Assembly (NCBI RefSeq): GCF_014648195.1
Contig: NZ_BMQQ01000013.1
Coordinates: 60,345-124,344 of the forward strand
Direction of reading: 5' to 3'
Source: Streptomyces purpureus
Lineage (GTDB): Bacteria > Actinomycetota > Actinomycetes > Streptomycetales > Streptomycetaceae
Length of the DNA stretch: 64,000 nt
The notes beneath the pieces are model-generated. The model searched no databases, was not told where the DNA came from, and saw only the letters and a program-made list of their open reading frames with translations. This document shows, in pieces, positions 44,794-52,689 of the stretch (positions are counted from its first letter, which is position 1; each line of letters starts with the position of its first letter). The position numbers and the translations under genes were made by a program.

Positions 44794-44932
44794 AAGGGGT
44801 GAATACACGTAACTTTCACCCCACGGTGGCGTTTCGTCGCGCTACGGGGTGGAAACGTTACGGAGGGTCAGGCGACGGCCAGCCCCTCGGCCGCGCAAGG
44901 GCGGCGAGGGGGAGGAAGGGCCGACCGGACGG

Positions 44933-46264
44933 TCAACTCCCGGGGTGGACCCAGGGGTTGGGGCGGCACTTGATTCCCTCGATGTCCAGCGACTTGGTCT
45001 GCTGCTGCATCACCGGCGCCGGCGCGCCGGGCGTACGGCAGTTCACATGGCTGTGCCCGAGGCGGTGCCCGACCTCGTGGTTGATCAGCATCTGGCGGTA
45101 GCTGAGCATCGCCTTGGGGCCGTACGTATCCGCCCCCTGGGCCCAGCGGAACGCGTTGATCATCACGCGCTCGGTGGCGGCGGAGTCGCAGGAGACGTTG
45201 TCGACCGTCGTGTCCAGACCGGACTTGGCACACCACGTGGCGGTGGTGCCGGGACTGGCCAGGGTGATCACGAACTCCGGTTCACCGCTCGCTATCCGCT
45301 CGAACGTCATCGCGCCGCCGTGCGCCCAGCTGCGGTCGTCGTTGAGGGTCTTGTGGACGGCCTCGGCGAAGAGCTTGGCGTCGAGCCCGATGCCCTTCTC
45401 CACGTCGACGCGGTAGCGGACCTTGCGGCCCTTGCCCGGTCCCTTGGCGAAGCCTGGTACGGCCTCGAAGTCGCCCGAGCCGGTGAGCTCCGGGTCGATG
45501 AGGAACTGACGCGCCATCTGCTGTTCGTACGTCGGCGGCGGGGCGGGGCGGGGCGGCTGCCGGGGCGGCGTCGGGCGGGCGTCGGACCGTGAGGCGGAGC
45601 CGTCGGCGGTCCGCTCGCCGGCCTCGCCGGCGGACTGGTTGACCGTGTCGCTGCCGGGATGGTCCGCGACCTGCCCCGCGACGACGACGGCGAGGACGGT
45701 GGTGACGGCCGCGGCCGCGATGCCGGTGAAAGTACGTCCCTTGCCCGCCTTGGCGGGGCCGGACGCGGGCTCTTCGCACTGGGGCGCCGTGAGGGCTTCG
45801 TCGGCCCCCCGGCGCTGCGCCGGTATGAACGGCGCCTCGGGCCGGGGCGTGGCCTCGGGGGCCGGTGCGGGGTGAGGGGTCCCGGGGGTTCCCTGCCAGT
45901 CCCCGTACCGCTGCGGCGGTGTCTGCCGGGTGCCCCAGCCGCCGCCGGGCTCATGGTGCTCGGGGTGCCCGCCGCGGACGCGGGGCGCGCCGTGGGCGGG
46001 GGTGTCGTAAACAGGGCTTCCGTGGGCCGGCGTGCCCTGATCGCCGTAGCCGTAGACGGGCGTGCCATGAGCGGGGGTGCCGTACACGGGAGTGCCGTGG
46101 GCCGGGGTGCCGTACTGCGCGCCGGGCGGCTGCTGCGGCCCGTCCGGGGCCCGCCGTCGGCGGCCCGTACCAGGAGCCACGGTCTGCGGCTCGTCCGCGC
46201 CCGTCCCGGCCCCGGTATCTCGAGGGGATACCGGGGCGGGGCCCTTGCGACTATGTCGTCCCAC
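44933..46264 (-). CDS. DUF3152 protein, membrane-anchored metzincin-like
   Basis: This 443-residue protein has a disordered N-terminus (1-180) with repeated GTPAHGTPVYG units, a single membrane segment (about 185-205), a Pro/Arg linker, and a DUF3152 domain (about 245-440). The domain contains HEVGHRLGHSH, a full HExxHxxGxxH metzincin zinc motif, near residue 410. It is predicted to be an extracellular protease, though no substrate is known. The M. tuberculosis homologue is Rv3207c. It follows the alpha/beta hydrolase gene by 8 bp, so the two form an operon. Confidence 0.85.
   Translation of the reverse strand: MGRHSRKGPAPVSPRDTGAGTGADEPQTVAPGTGRRRRAPDGPQQPPGAQYGTPAHGTPVYGTPAHGTPVYGYGDQGTPAHGSPVYDTPAHGAPRVRGGHPEHHEPGGGWGTRQTPPQRYGDWQGTPGTPHPAPAPEATPRPEAPFIPAQRRGADEALTAPQCEEPASGPAKAGKGRTFTGIAAAAVTTVLAVVVAGQVADHPGSDTVNQSAGEAGERTADGSASRSDARPTPPRQPPRPAPPPTYEQQMARQFLIDPELTGSGDFEAVPGFAKGPGKGRKVRYRVDVEKGIGLDAKLFAEAVHKTLNDDRSWAHGGAMTFERIASGEPEFVITLASPGTTATWCAKSGLDTTVDNVSCDSAATERVMINAFRWAQGADTYGPKAMLSYRQMLINHEVGHRLGHSHVNCRTPGAPAPVMQQQTKSLDIEGIKCRPNPWVHPGS
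45960..46120. repeat. Repeats encoding GTPAHGTPVYG units
   Basis: Imperfect repeats within the DUF3152 gene encode five to six copies of a GTPxHGxPVY motif in the cytoplasmic tail. Confidence 0.75.
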
Positions 46265-46272
46265 GCCCCGGA

Positions 46273-47262
46273 TCAGCTCCCGCCCTGTTTCTTGTTCTTG
46301 TCCGTACCGTCGTTGTCGTCCATCAGCTCCCGTACGGCCTGGGCGACCGTCTCGGGGTACTCCATCATGGCGACATGGCCCGCGTCCGGAAGCGTCAGCA
46401 ACCTGGAGTCGCGGAACGCGGCGGCCGCCCTGCGGGCCATCCGGAACGAAACGAGCTGGTCACGACCGCCGTAGACGAGCAGCGTCGGCGCGAGCACCCG
46501 CTCGGCCTGTCGCCACAGTCCATGTTGACCGCCGAGAGTGTAGGCGTCGACGATGCCGCGCGCCGAGCGGGCCATCGCGTCCCAGAAGTACGGCAGCTCC
46601 AGGCGCCGCTCCATCTCCTCCACGGCGTCGCGCAGCCCCTGGTCGGTGACGCGACCGGGGTCTCCGTAGCAGAGCGCCATCACGCCGCGCACCCGCTGCT
46701 CGGCCGTCCAGTCTCTGGTGATCCGGGCGAAGAGCGACGCCACACCGGGCAGGGCGAGCATCGCGGTGGGCCAGGCGGCGCGCTGGGCGCGCAGCTCGGG
46801 GAGGGCCGGCGAGACGAGGGTGAGCGTGCGCACGAGGTCGGGCCGGACGGCGGCGACCCGGGTGGCGACGGCGCCGCCCAGCGAGTTGCCGATCAGATGG
46901 ACCGCGCCCCGGCCGCCCGCGTCGAGCAGCCGGATGACGGCGCGCGCGTGGCCGGTCACCGAGTAGTTGCCGTCGTCCGGCGGCGGGGAGTCCCCGAAGC
47001 CGGGCAGGTCGACGGCCTCCCCGTCGACCTTGTCCGCGAGCAGCGGCATCAGGGACGACCAGTTCTGCGAGGAGCCGCCGAGCCCGTGCACGTAGAGGGC
47101 GGGCGGCAGTCCGGCGCGTGTGCCGGGCCGGGCCCGTACGGTCAGCGTCAGTCCGGGCAGGACCACGGACCGCAGCTCCTCACCCGCGGCGACCCGCACG
47201 GCGCGCGCCCGCGCCGCCGCGGAGGCGGCGGTGCGGGTGTCCGGCAGCTCGGTCGAAGACAT
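46273..47262 (-). CDS. Alpha/beta hydrolase
   Basis: This 329-residue alpha/beta hydrolase has YVHGLGGSSQNW (oxyanion), LIGNSLGGAVATR with the nucleophile Ser, VYGGRDQLVSFR with the acid residue, and LPDAGHVAMME with the catalytic His. It has no signal peptide. The substrate is unknown; lipid or small ester hydrolysis is typical. It is the first gene of a two-gene operon with DUF3152. The ATG faces the small acidic gene across a 160-bp divergent region. Confidence 0.88.
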   Translation of the reverse strand: MSSTELPDTRTAASAAARARAVRVAAGEELRSVVLPGLTLTVRARPGTRAGLPPALYVHGLGGSSQNWSSLMPLLADKVDGEAVDLPGFGDSPPPDDGNYSVTGHARAVIRLLDAGGRGAVHLIGNSLGGAVATRVAAVRPDLVRTLTLVSPALPELRAQRAAWPTAMLALPGVASLFARITRDWTAEQRVRGVMALCYGDPGRVTDQGLRDAVEEMERRLELPYFWDAMARSARGIVDAYTLGGQHGLWRQAERVLAPTLLVYGGRDQLVSFRMARRAAAAFRDSRLLTLPDAGHVAMMEYPETVAQAVRELMDDNDGTDKNKKQGGS

Positions 47263-47324
47263 GGCAGCGATATTACGAGACGATCACGCTCTGGCGCGTG
47301 TGTGCGCGGTCACAGGATCGCGTA

Positions 47325-47384
47325 GCGCCCGGGGAAGGGAACTCCTACGCTCAAGGAGTGACCCTTCCCCTTTGGGGAAGGCGC
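47325..47384 (+). promoter_or_regulatory. Nested, mutually exclusive hairpins upstream of the acidic protein gene
   Basis: GGGGAAGGG (47331-47339) can pair with CCCTTCCCC (47362-47370) around an inner 6-bp stem (47341-47346 with 47354-47359). The same CCTTCCCC (47363-47370) can instead pair with GGGGAAGG (47374-47381). The two folds exclude each other, as in leader switches. The element ends about 40 bp before the ATG of the small acidic gene. Confidence 0.5.
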
Positions 47385-47422
47385 CGGACGGACCCTCCCG
47401 GCACCGTGAGAAAGGGAGCCGC

Positions 47423-47647
47423 ATGACTGCCGACCCGACGGAACCGGAAACCTTCCAGGAGAACGGCACCGACACACTGGTCGAACTGGGCGAGGAGACC
47501 CCGGAGGCCGACGCGGCGGAACAGCACACTGATGTTCAGCAGCAGGAGGACGACCGGGCGCACCGTCCCGACCCGGCGAGCGCGAACGAGGCGGACGCGG
47601 CCGAACAGACCCGTGTGGTCGCCCTGGACGAGGACGACTACCGCTGA
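47423..47647 (+). CDS. Small acidic protein
   Basis: This 74-residue protein is very acidic (many Asp, Glu, Gln) and lacks hydrophobic segments, so it is probably unstructured. AAAGGGAG precedes the ATG. It lies between a divergent hydrolase and the TetR gene. I do not recognise a family. Confidence 0.65.
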   Translation: MTADPTEPETFQENGTDTLVELGEETPEADAAEQHTDVQQQEDDRAHRPDPASANEADAAEQTRVVALDEDDYR

Positions 47648-47801
47648 TTTGTTCATATTCCCCGTGAGCTTCCCGTGAGCTGCGGGTTCCGCGCGCGTCC
47701 GGTCCGTGAAATTCTGCGTCCGCACCGCGCGATGCCGGGTTACCCAAAAGTACGATGGCGGCGCGGCGCACAGCGCGCATGGATCGATCTTGGGAGGCGG
47801 C

Positions 47802-48443
47802 GTGACAGCCATCGAGCAGACAGAGGCGGCACGCCCGCGGGGCACGCGCCTTCCGCGCCGAGCCCGACGCAATCAGCTGCTGGGCGCAGCCCAGGAAGTG
47901 TTCGTGGCCCAGGGTTATCACTCGGCGGCGATGGACGACATCGCGGAGCGCGCGGGCGTCAGCAAGCCGGTGCTGTACCAGCACTTCCCCGGCAAGCTGG
48001 AGCTGTATCTGGCGCTGCTCGACCAGCACTGCGAGGCGCTGCTCCAGGCGGTCCGTACGGCCCTGGCCTCCACCACGGACAACAAGCTGCGCGTGGCGGC
48101 CACGATGGACGCCTACTTCGCGTACGTGGAGGACGAGGGCGGCGCGTTCCGCCTGGTCTTCGAGTCCGACCTGACCAACGAGCCCGCGGTCCGGGAGCGC
48201 GTGGAGCGGGTGAGCCTGCAGTGCGCCGAGGCGATCTCGGACGTGATCGCGGAGGACACCGGGCTCTCCAAGGACGAGTCGATGCTGCTCGCCGTCGGTC
48301 TGGGCGGCGTCTCGCAGGTCGTCGCGCGCTACTGGCTCTCCAGCGAGTCGGCCATCCCCCGGGACAAGGCGGTGCAGCTGCTGACGTCGCTGGCATGGCG
48401 GGGTATCGCCGGCTTCCCGCTGCACGGCGCCGAGGGCCACTGA
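47802..48443 (+). CDS. TetR-family transcriptional regulator
   Basis: This 213-residue regulator has a TetR DNA-binding domain (about 25-72; helix-turn-helix AMDDIAERAGVSKPVLYQHFPGK) and an alpha-helical ligand domain. The GTG at 47802 follows GGGAGG. Its place before DUF3107 matches mycobacterial Rv3208. The ligand and targets are unknown; it may regulate its own operon. Confidence 0.92.
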   Translation: MTAIEQTEAARPRGTRLPRRARRNQLLGAAQEVFVAQGYHSAAMDDIAERAGVSKPVLYQHFPGKLELYLALLDQHCEALLQAVRTALASTTDNKLRVAATMDAYFAYVEDEGGAFRLVFESDLTNEPAVRERVERVSLQCAEAISDVIAEDTGLSKDESMLLAVGLGGVSQVVARYWLSSESAIPRDKAVQLLTSLAWRGIAGFPLHGAEGH

Positions 48444-48600
48444 CCGACCGACCCCCGGTCACCCGCCCGGCGCGGGGTGACCACGCTCTGTTCGCTCCTG
48501 GCGTGCACGGGTGACCCGTTCCGGGTCCCCTCACCGGGCTAATGTGGGCGGGTACGGCGCGGCTGACCGCGCATCGCTGACCGTTCGGAGGGACATAGCC

Positions 48601-48828
48601 GTGGAGGTCAAGATCGGCGTGCAGCACGCGCCCCGGGAGATCGTTCTGGAGAGCGGGCAGTCCGCCGAGGAGGTCGAGAGCGCGATTGCCGACGCCCTGG
48701 CCGGCAAGTCGGCGCTGCTGAGCCTCACGGACGACAAGGGCCGCAAGGTCCTGGTGCCGGCGGACCGGATCGCCTACGTGGAGATCGGCGAGCCGGCGCA
48801 GCGCCGGGTGGGCTTCGGCGCGCTCTAG
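48601..48828 (+). CDS. DUF3107 family protein
   Basis: This 75-residue protein matches DUF3107 (Rv3208A, TB9.4 in M. tuberculosis), a small actinobacterial family of unknown function. It has a short beta-alpha-beta pattern ending in VGFGAL. The GTG has GGAGGGA upstream. It follows the TetR gene by 157 bp and is followed by a strong hairpin. Confidence 0.92.
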   Translation: MEVKIGVQHAPREIVLESGQSAEEVESAIADALAGKSALLSLTDDKGRKVLVPADRIAYVEIGEPAQRRVGFGAL

Positions 48829-48838
48829 GCACGGCAAG

Positions 48839-48885
48839 GCATGGCGAAGGGCCCGGCGGGACAACCGCCGGGCCCTTCGCCATGC
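48839..48885. terminator. Strong hairpin terminator
   Basis: A 21-bp perfect inverted repeat (48839-48859 with 48865-48885) with a 5-nt loop lies just after the DUF3107 gene. Confidence 0.88.
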
Positions 48886-48990
48886 TCACGACGATCCCGG
48901 GTGGTGGAGGAGGGTTGTATTCCGCGCGCTTCGGGTAGTACGGCCTACGACCGTTTTGCCCGCCCCGCACCGCCCGCGAGGTGATCCGCC

Positions 48991-49260
48991 GTGTTCTTGG
49001 AAGCTCTCGGTTCGGCCCTGCTCGGACTCGCCCTGGCCTGGGCCGCCGTGCATCGGCTGCCCGACCGCCTCCCCGCACGCCCGGTGGTCCTCGCCACGGG
49101 TGGGCTGGGGGCCGTGTTCGGCGCGGTGGTGACGCACGCGGCGCTGGGGCCGGGCCATCTGCTCGGCACGCTGGCGGGGGCGGTCGCCGTCGGAGCCGTA
49201 CTGCTGTCGCTGCTGATCCGCCCGGCGGGCCGTCGCCTGCGCCGATCAGCGGCGGCGTGA
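48991..49260 (+). CDS. Small two- to three-helix membrane protein
   Basis: This 89-residue protein is almost all hydrophobic, with helices at about residues 1-20, 31-50 and 57-76, and an Arg-rich C-terminus. GAGGTGAT stands 5 nt before the GTG. It converges on the ferritin-like gene. Function unknown. Confidence 0.7.
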   Translation: MFLEALGSALLGLALAWAAVHRLPDRLPARPVVLATGGLGAVFGAVVTHAALGPGHLLGTLAGAVAVGAVLLSLLIRPAGRRLRRSAAA

Positions 49261-49323
49261 ATCACGCCGCCGCCGTCTTCCCTGCCGTATCGCCCGTAAG
49301 CCCTAGCCGTACGAGCCGTACGC

Positions 49324-50073
49324 TCAGGCGGCCAGGCCCAGCGCGGCCATGCGCTTGGTGTGGGCCTTGGTGATACGGGTGAACATCTCGCCGACCGCGG
49401 CGAGGTCGAACCCGGCCGCCAGGCCGACACCGCCGACCAGCATGGTGGACAGCGCGTCCCGCTCGGCGACGACCCGCTGCGCCTGCGACAGCGCCTCACC
49501 CATCAGGCGGCGCGCCCACAGCGCGAGCCGGCCGCCGACCCGCGGGTCGGCGTCGATCGCGGCGCGCACCTTCTCCACGGCGAAGTTGCCGTGGCCCGTG
49601 TCGTCGAGGACGCCCAGCACCAGCGCGCGGGTGTCGGAGTCGAGACGCGCCGCGACCTCGCGGTAGAAGTCGCTCGCGATCGAGTCGCCGACGTACGCCT
49701 TGACCAGGCCTTCCAGCCAGTCGGACGGCGCGGTCTGCCGGTGGAAGTCGTCCAGTGCCTTGGCGAACGGCTCCATCGCGGTGGTCGGCTCCTCCTCGAT
49801 GGCGGTGAGCCGGTCGCGCAGCCGCTCGAAGTGGTGGAACTCCGCGGAGGCCATCTTCGCCAGCTCCGCCTTGTCGGCCAGGGTCGGCGCGAGCTTGGCG
49901 TCCTCGGCGAGCCGCTCGAAGGCCGCGAGCTCGCCGTAGGCCAGGGCACCGAGCAGGTCGACGACCGCGGCGCGGTACTGCGGCTCGGCGGAGGCGGTGG
50001 CCCAGTCCTGGGCGGCGATCCCGGTGAGCTCTTCGGCTTCTTCGGGTGCAGTGGCGTTGTCAGGCGTCTCCAT
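49324..50073 (-). CDS. Ferritin-like fold protein
   Basis: This 249-residue four-helix protein resembles the ferritin-like/MiaE-like family (Rv3210c type). Candidate diiron ligands are Glu in GELAAFERL, Glu and His in SAEFHHFERL, and a later Asp/Glu-His pattern in DDTGHGNFAVE. The reaction is unknown; tRNA hydroxylation by MiaE is a distant precedent. The ATG at 50073 has no ribosome site, but TATTGT lies 7 nt upstream, consistent with a leaderless mRNA. It is divergent from the DEAD-box helicase gene, as in mycobacteria. Confidence 0.8.
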   Translation of the reverse strand: METPDNATAPEEAEELTGIAAQDWATASAEPQYRAAVVDLLGALAYGELAAFERLAEDAKLAPTLADKAELAKMASAEFHHFERLRDRLTAIEEEPTTAMEPFAKALDDFHRQTAPSDWLEGLVKAYVGDSIASDFYREVAARLDSDTRALVLGVLDDTGHGNFAVEKVRAAIDADPRVGGRLALWARRLMGEALSQAQRVVAERDALSTMLVGGVGLAAGFDLAAVGEMFTRITKAHTKRMAALGLAA

Positions 50074-50472
50074 GAAGCGCACAATAGCCCGCTCCGCAGG
50101 CCGGGGAAGGCCCTGGTCAGTCACTGTGACCGCGCCCTCATTACGAATTCCCCCAACACACATGCGCGAATCCGGGGTACAGTGGTAAAGCGCCTGCTGA
50201 GTATTCAGACATGCCTGACATGTGTGAACGTACTCGGTAGGCCATCTCATGAATGAGGATGCCCGGTCGGTCGCCCCGGTCGGCTCCGACCCGACAGCCC
50301 TCCGTGCGCCCCGCCGCACACGAGGGAACCCTCAGCGGCACGACGCTCGAGCGACGGCCAGTGGTCCCGCGCCACCCGGCGGTGATCCTTTCGATCCACG
50401 GCCGGACGTGATCCGGCACGGTACGACCCCCGTCGTTCGCCTCGCGCCGCGTCTCACAGAAGAGGCAGCACC
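50074..50472. promoter_or_regulatory. Long divergent intergenic region before the DEAD-box helicase
   Basis: This 399-bp gap has an AT-richer part (about 50140-50230) with short dyads such as CTGAGTATTCAG and a GACATG direct repeat. It includes a 75-codon open frame (50249-50476) with third-position GC near 68 percent, well below real genes here. It probably holds the leftward ferritin-like promoter and a long helicase leader. Confidence 0.5.
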
Positions 50473-52599
50473 CTGACTACGACTTTCCGAGATCTCGGGA
50501 TCCTCCCCGAGACCGCCGAGGCCCTTGAGGCCGTCGGCATCGTGTCCCCCTTCCCCATCCAGGAGATGACCCTTCCGGTCGCACTCTCCGGCACCGACGT
50601 CATCGGGCAGGCCAAGACCGGCACCGGCAAGACGCTCGGATTCGGGCTTCCGCTCCTCGAGCGCGTCACCGTCCCCGCCGACGTCGAGGCGGGCCGGGCC
50701 AAGCCCGAGCAGCTCACCGACGCGCCGCAGGCGCTGGTGGTCGTCCCGACCCGTGAGCTGTGCACCCAGGTCACCAACGACCTGCTGACCGCCGGCAAGG
50801 TCCGTAACGTCCGCGTGCTCGCCATCTACGGCGGCCGGGCGTACGAGCCCCAGGTCGAGGCGCTCAAGAAGGGCGTCGACGTGATCGTCGGCACCCCGGG
50901 CCGCCTGCTCGACCTGGCCGGCCAGCGCAAGCTCGACCTCTCCCACGTCAAGGCGCTCGTCCTCGACGAGGCCGACGAGATGCTCGACCTGGGCTTCCTG
51001 CCCGACGTCGAGAAGATCATCAACATGCTTCCGGCGAAGCGTCAGACGATGCTGTTCTCGGCGACCATGCCAGGCGCGGTCATCGGCCTGGCCCGCCGCT
51101 ACATGTCGCAGCCCACGCACATCCGCGCCACCGCGCCGGACGACGAGGGCGCGACCGTCGCCAACATCACCCAGCACGTCTACCGCGCGCACTCGATGGA
51201 CAAGCCGGAGATGGTCTCCCGCATCCTGCAGGCCAACGGCCGCGGGCTCGCGATGATCTTCTGCCGGACCAAGCGCACGGCGGCCGACATCGCCGAGCAG
51301 CTGGAGCGGCGCGGCTTCGCCTCCGGCGCGGTCCACGGCGACCTCGGCCAGGGCGCGCGCGAGCAGGCGCTGCGGGCGTTCCGCAACGGCAAGGTGGACG
51401 TCCTCGTCTGCACCGACGTCGCGGCGCGCGGTATCGACGTCGAGGGCGTCACGCACGTCATCAACTACCAGTCGCCCGAGGACGAGAAGACCTTCCTGCA
51501 CCGGGTCGGCCGTACGGGCCGCGCGGGCAACAAGGGCACGGCCGTCACGCTGGTCGACTGGGACGACATCCCGCGCTGGCAGCTGATCAACAAGGCGCTG
51601 GAGCTGGACTTCCACGAGCCGGTGGAGACGTACTCCACCTCGCCGCACCTCTTCGCCGACCTGGACATCCCCGAGGGGACGAAGGGTGTTCTGCCCCGGG
51701 CCGAGCGCACTCGCGCGGGCCTGGGCGCGGAGGAGCTGGAGGACCTCGGCGAGACCGGTGGCCGGGGTGGCCGCGGCCGCAAGGCCCAGGCCGCTCCCGC
51801 CGAGGAGCGTCCGGCCCGCACGCGTACGCCGCGCCAGCGTCGCCGCACCCGTGGCGGCACCGCGCTCGGCGAGGCGCCCGCCGCGTCCACGGCCGAGGCG
51901 ACCGAGGCTCCGGCCGCTCCGGCGGACGAGCAGTCCGCCGCGCCGCGCACCCCGCGTCGCCGTCGCCGCACCCGCGCCGGCGCCTCCTCCGAGGCCGCTG
52001 CGGCCGTCGCGACGGCCGAGGCCGCCCCGGCTCCTGTGGCGCCGGTCGAGGAGTCCCCGGTCGAGGAGGCGCCCAAGCCGCGCCGCCGCCGTACCGCGAA
52101 GAAGGCCGTGGAGGCTCCGGCGGTGGAGACCGCCGAGGCCGTCGTGGAGTCGATCGAGGCCGCGGAGCCCGTCGCGGAGCCGAAGCCGCGTCGCCGCACG
52201 GTCAAGAAGGCCGCTCCGGCCGCCGAGGCCGTCGTGGAGACGGTCGAGGCCCCGGAGGCGACCGAGGCCAAGCCGCGCCGCCGTACGGTCAAGAAGGCCG
52301 CACAGGCGCCGGTGGAGGCGGTGGCGGAGGAGGCCCCCAAGCCGCGTCGCCGTACCACCAAGAAGGCCGCCGAGGCGCCCGTGGAGGCCGCGACGGAGGA
52401 GGCCCCCAAGCCCCGCCGCCGTACCACCAAGAAGGCCGCCGAGGCGCCCGTGGAGGCCGCGACGGAGGAGGCCCCCAAGCCCCGCCGCCGCACCACCAAG
52501 AAGGCCGCGGAAGCGCCCGTCGAGACGGTGATGGACGAGGTGCCGAGGCCGCGTCGTCGTACGACGAAGAAGGCGGTCGCGGCTCCGGCCGAGAGCTGA
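50473..52599 (+). CDS. DEAD-box RNA helicase with repetitive basic tail
   Basis: This protein of about 708 residues has a complete DEAD-box core (about 1-380): Q motif with Phe5 and Gln30, AKTGTGKT, LDEADEML, FSATMP, and motif VI HRVGRTGRAG. The tail (about 400-708) is rich in Lys, Arg, Ala, Glu and Pro and ends in repeats. The start is inferred as CTG at 50473, because the Q-motif Phe is lost if translation begins at the first in-frame GTG (50542), and no ATG, GTG or TTG occurs upstream in frame. AGAGG lies 8 nt before the CTG. The mycobacterial neighbour at this place is RhlE. Confidence 0.88.
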   Translation: MTTTFRDLGILPETAEALEAVGIVSPFPIQEMTLPVALSGTDVIGQAKTGTGKTLGFGLPLLERVTVPADVEAGRAKPEQLTDAPQALVVVPTRELCTQVTNDLLTAGKVRNVRVLAIYGGRAYEPQVEALKKGVDVIVGTPGRLLDLAGQRKLDLSHVKALVLDEADEMLDLGFLPDVEKIINMLPAKRQTMLFSATMPGAVIGLARRYMSQPTHIRATAPDDEGATVANITQHVYRAHSMDKPEMVSRILQANGRGLAMIFCRTKRTAADIAEQLERRGFASGAVHGDLGQGAREQALRAFRNGKVDVLVCTDVAARGIDVEGVTHVINYQSPEDEKTFLHRVGRTGRAGNKGTAVTLVDWDDIPRWQLINKALELDFHEPVETYSTSPHLFADLDIPEGTKGVLPRAERTRAGLGAEELEDLGETGGRGGRGRKAQAAPAEERPARTRTPRQRRRTRGGTALGEAPAASTAEATEAPAAPADEQSAAPRTPRRRRRTRAGASSEAAAAVATAEAAPAPVAPVEESPVEEAPKPRRRRTAKKAVEAPAVETAEAVVESIEAAEPVAEPKPRRRTVKKAAPAAEAVVETVEAPEATEAKPRRRTVKKAAQAPVEAVAEEAPKPRRRTTKKAAEAPVEAATEEAPKPRRRTTKKAAEAPVEAATEEAPKPRRRTTKKAAEAPVETVMDEVPRPRRRTTKKAVAAPAES
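52327..52533. repeat. 69-bp tandem repeats in the helicase tail
   Basis: Three copies of a 69-bp unit (starting 52327, 52396 and 52465), plus diverged flanking copies, encode EEAPKPRRRTTKKAAEAPVE repeats. Confidence 0.9.
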
Positions 52600-52619
52600 T
52601 CCGTCTGTAGGCACAGCCC

Positions 52620-52655
52620 CAGCGGCCCGGTCCCCCACCAGGGACCGGGCCGCTG
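52620..52655. terminator. Hairpin terminator after the helicase
   Basis: A 15-bp perfect inverted repeat (52620-52634 with 52641-52655) is followed by TGTGTGT, 20 bp past the stop codon. Confidence 0.85.
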
Positions 52656-52689
52656 TGTGTCCGGGGAAGATCCCCATTACAGTCCCTGT

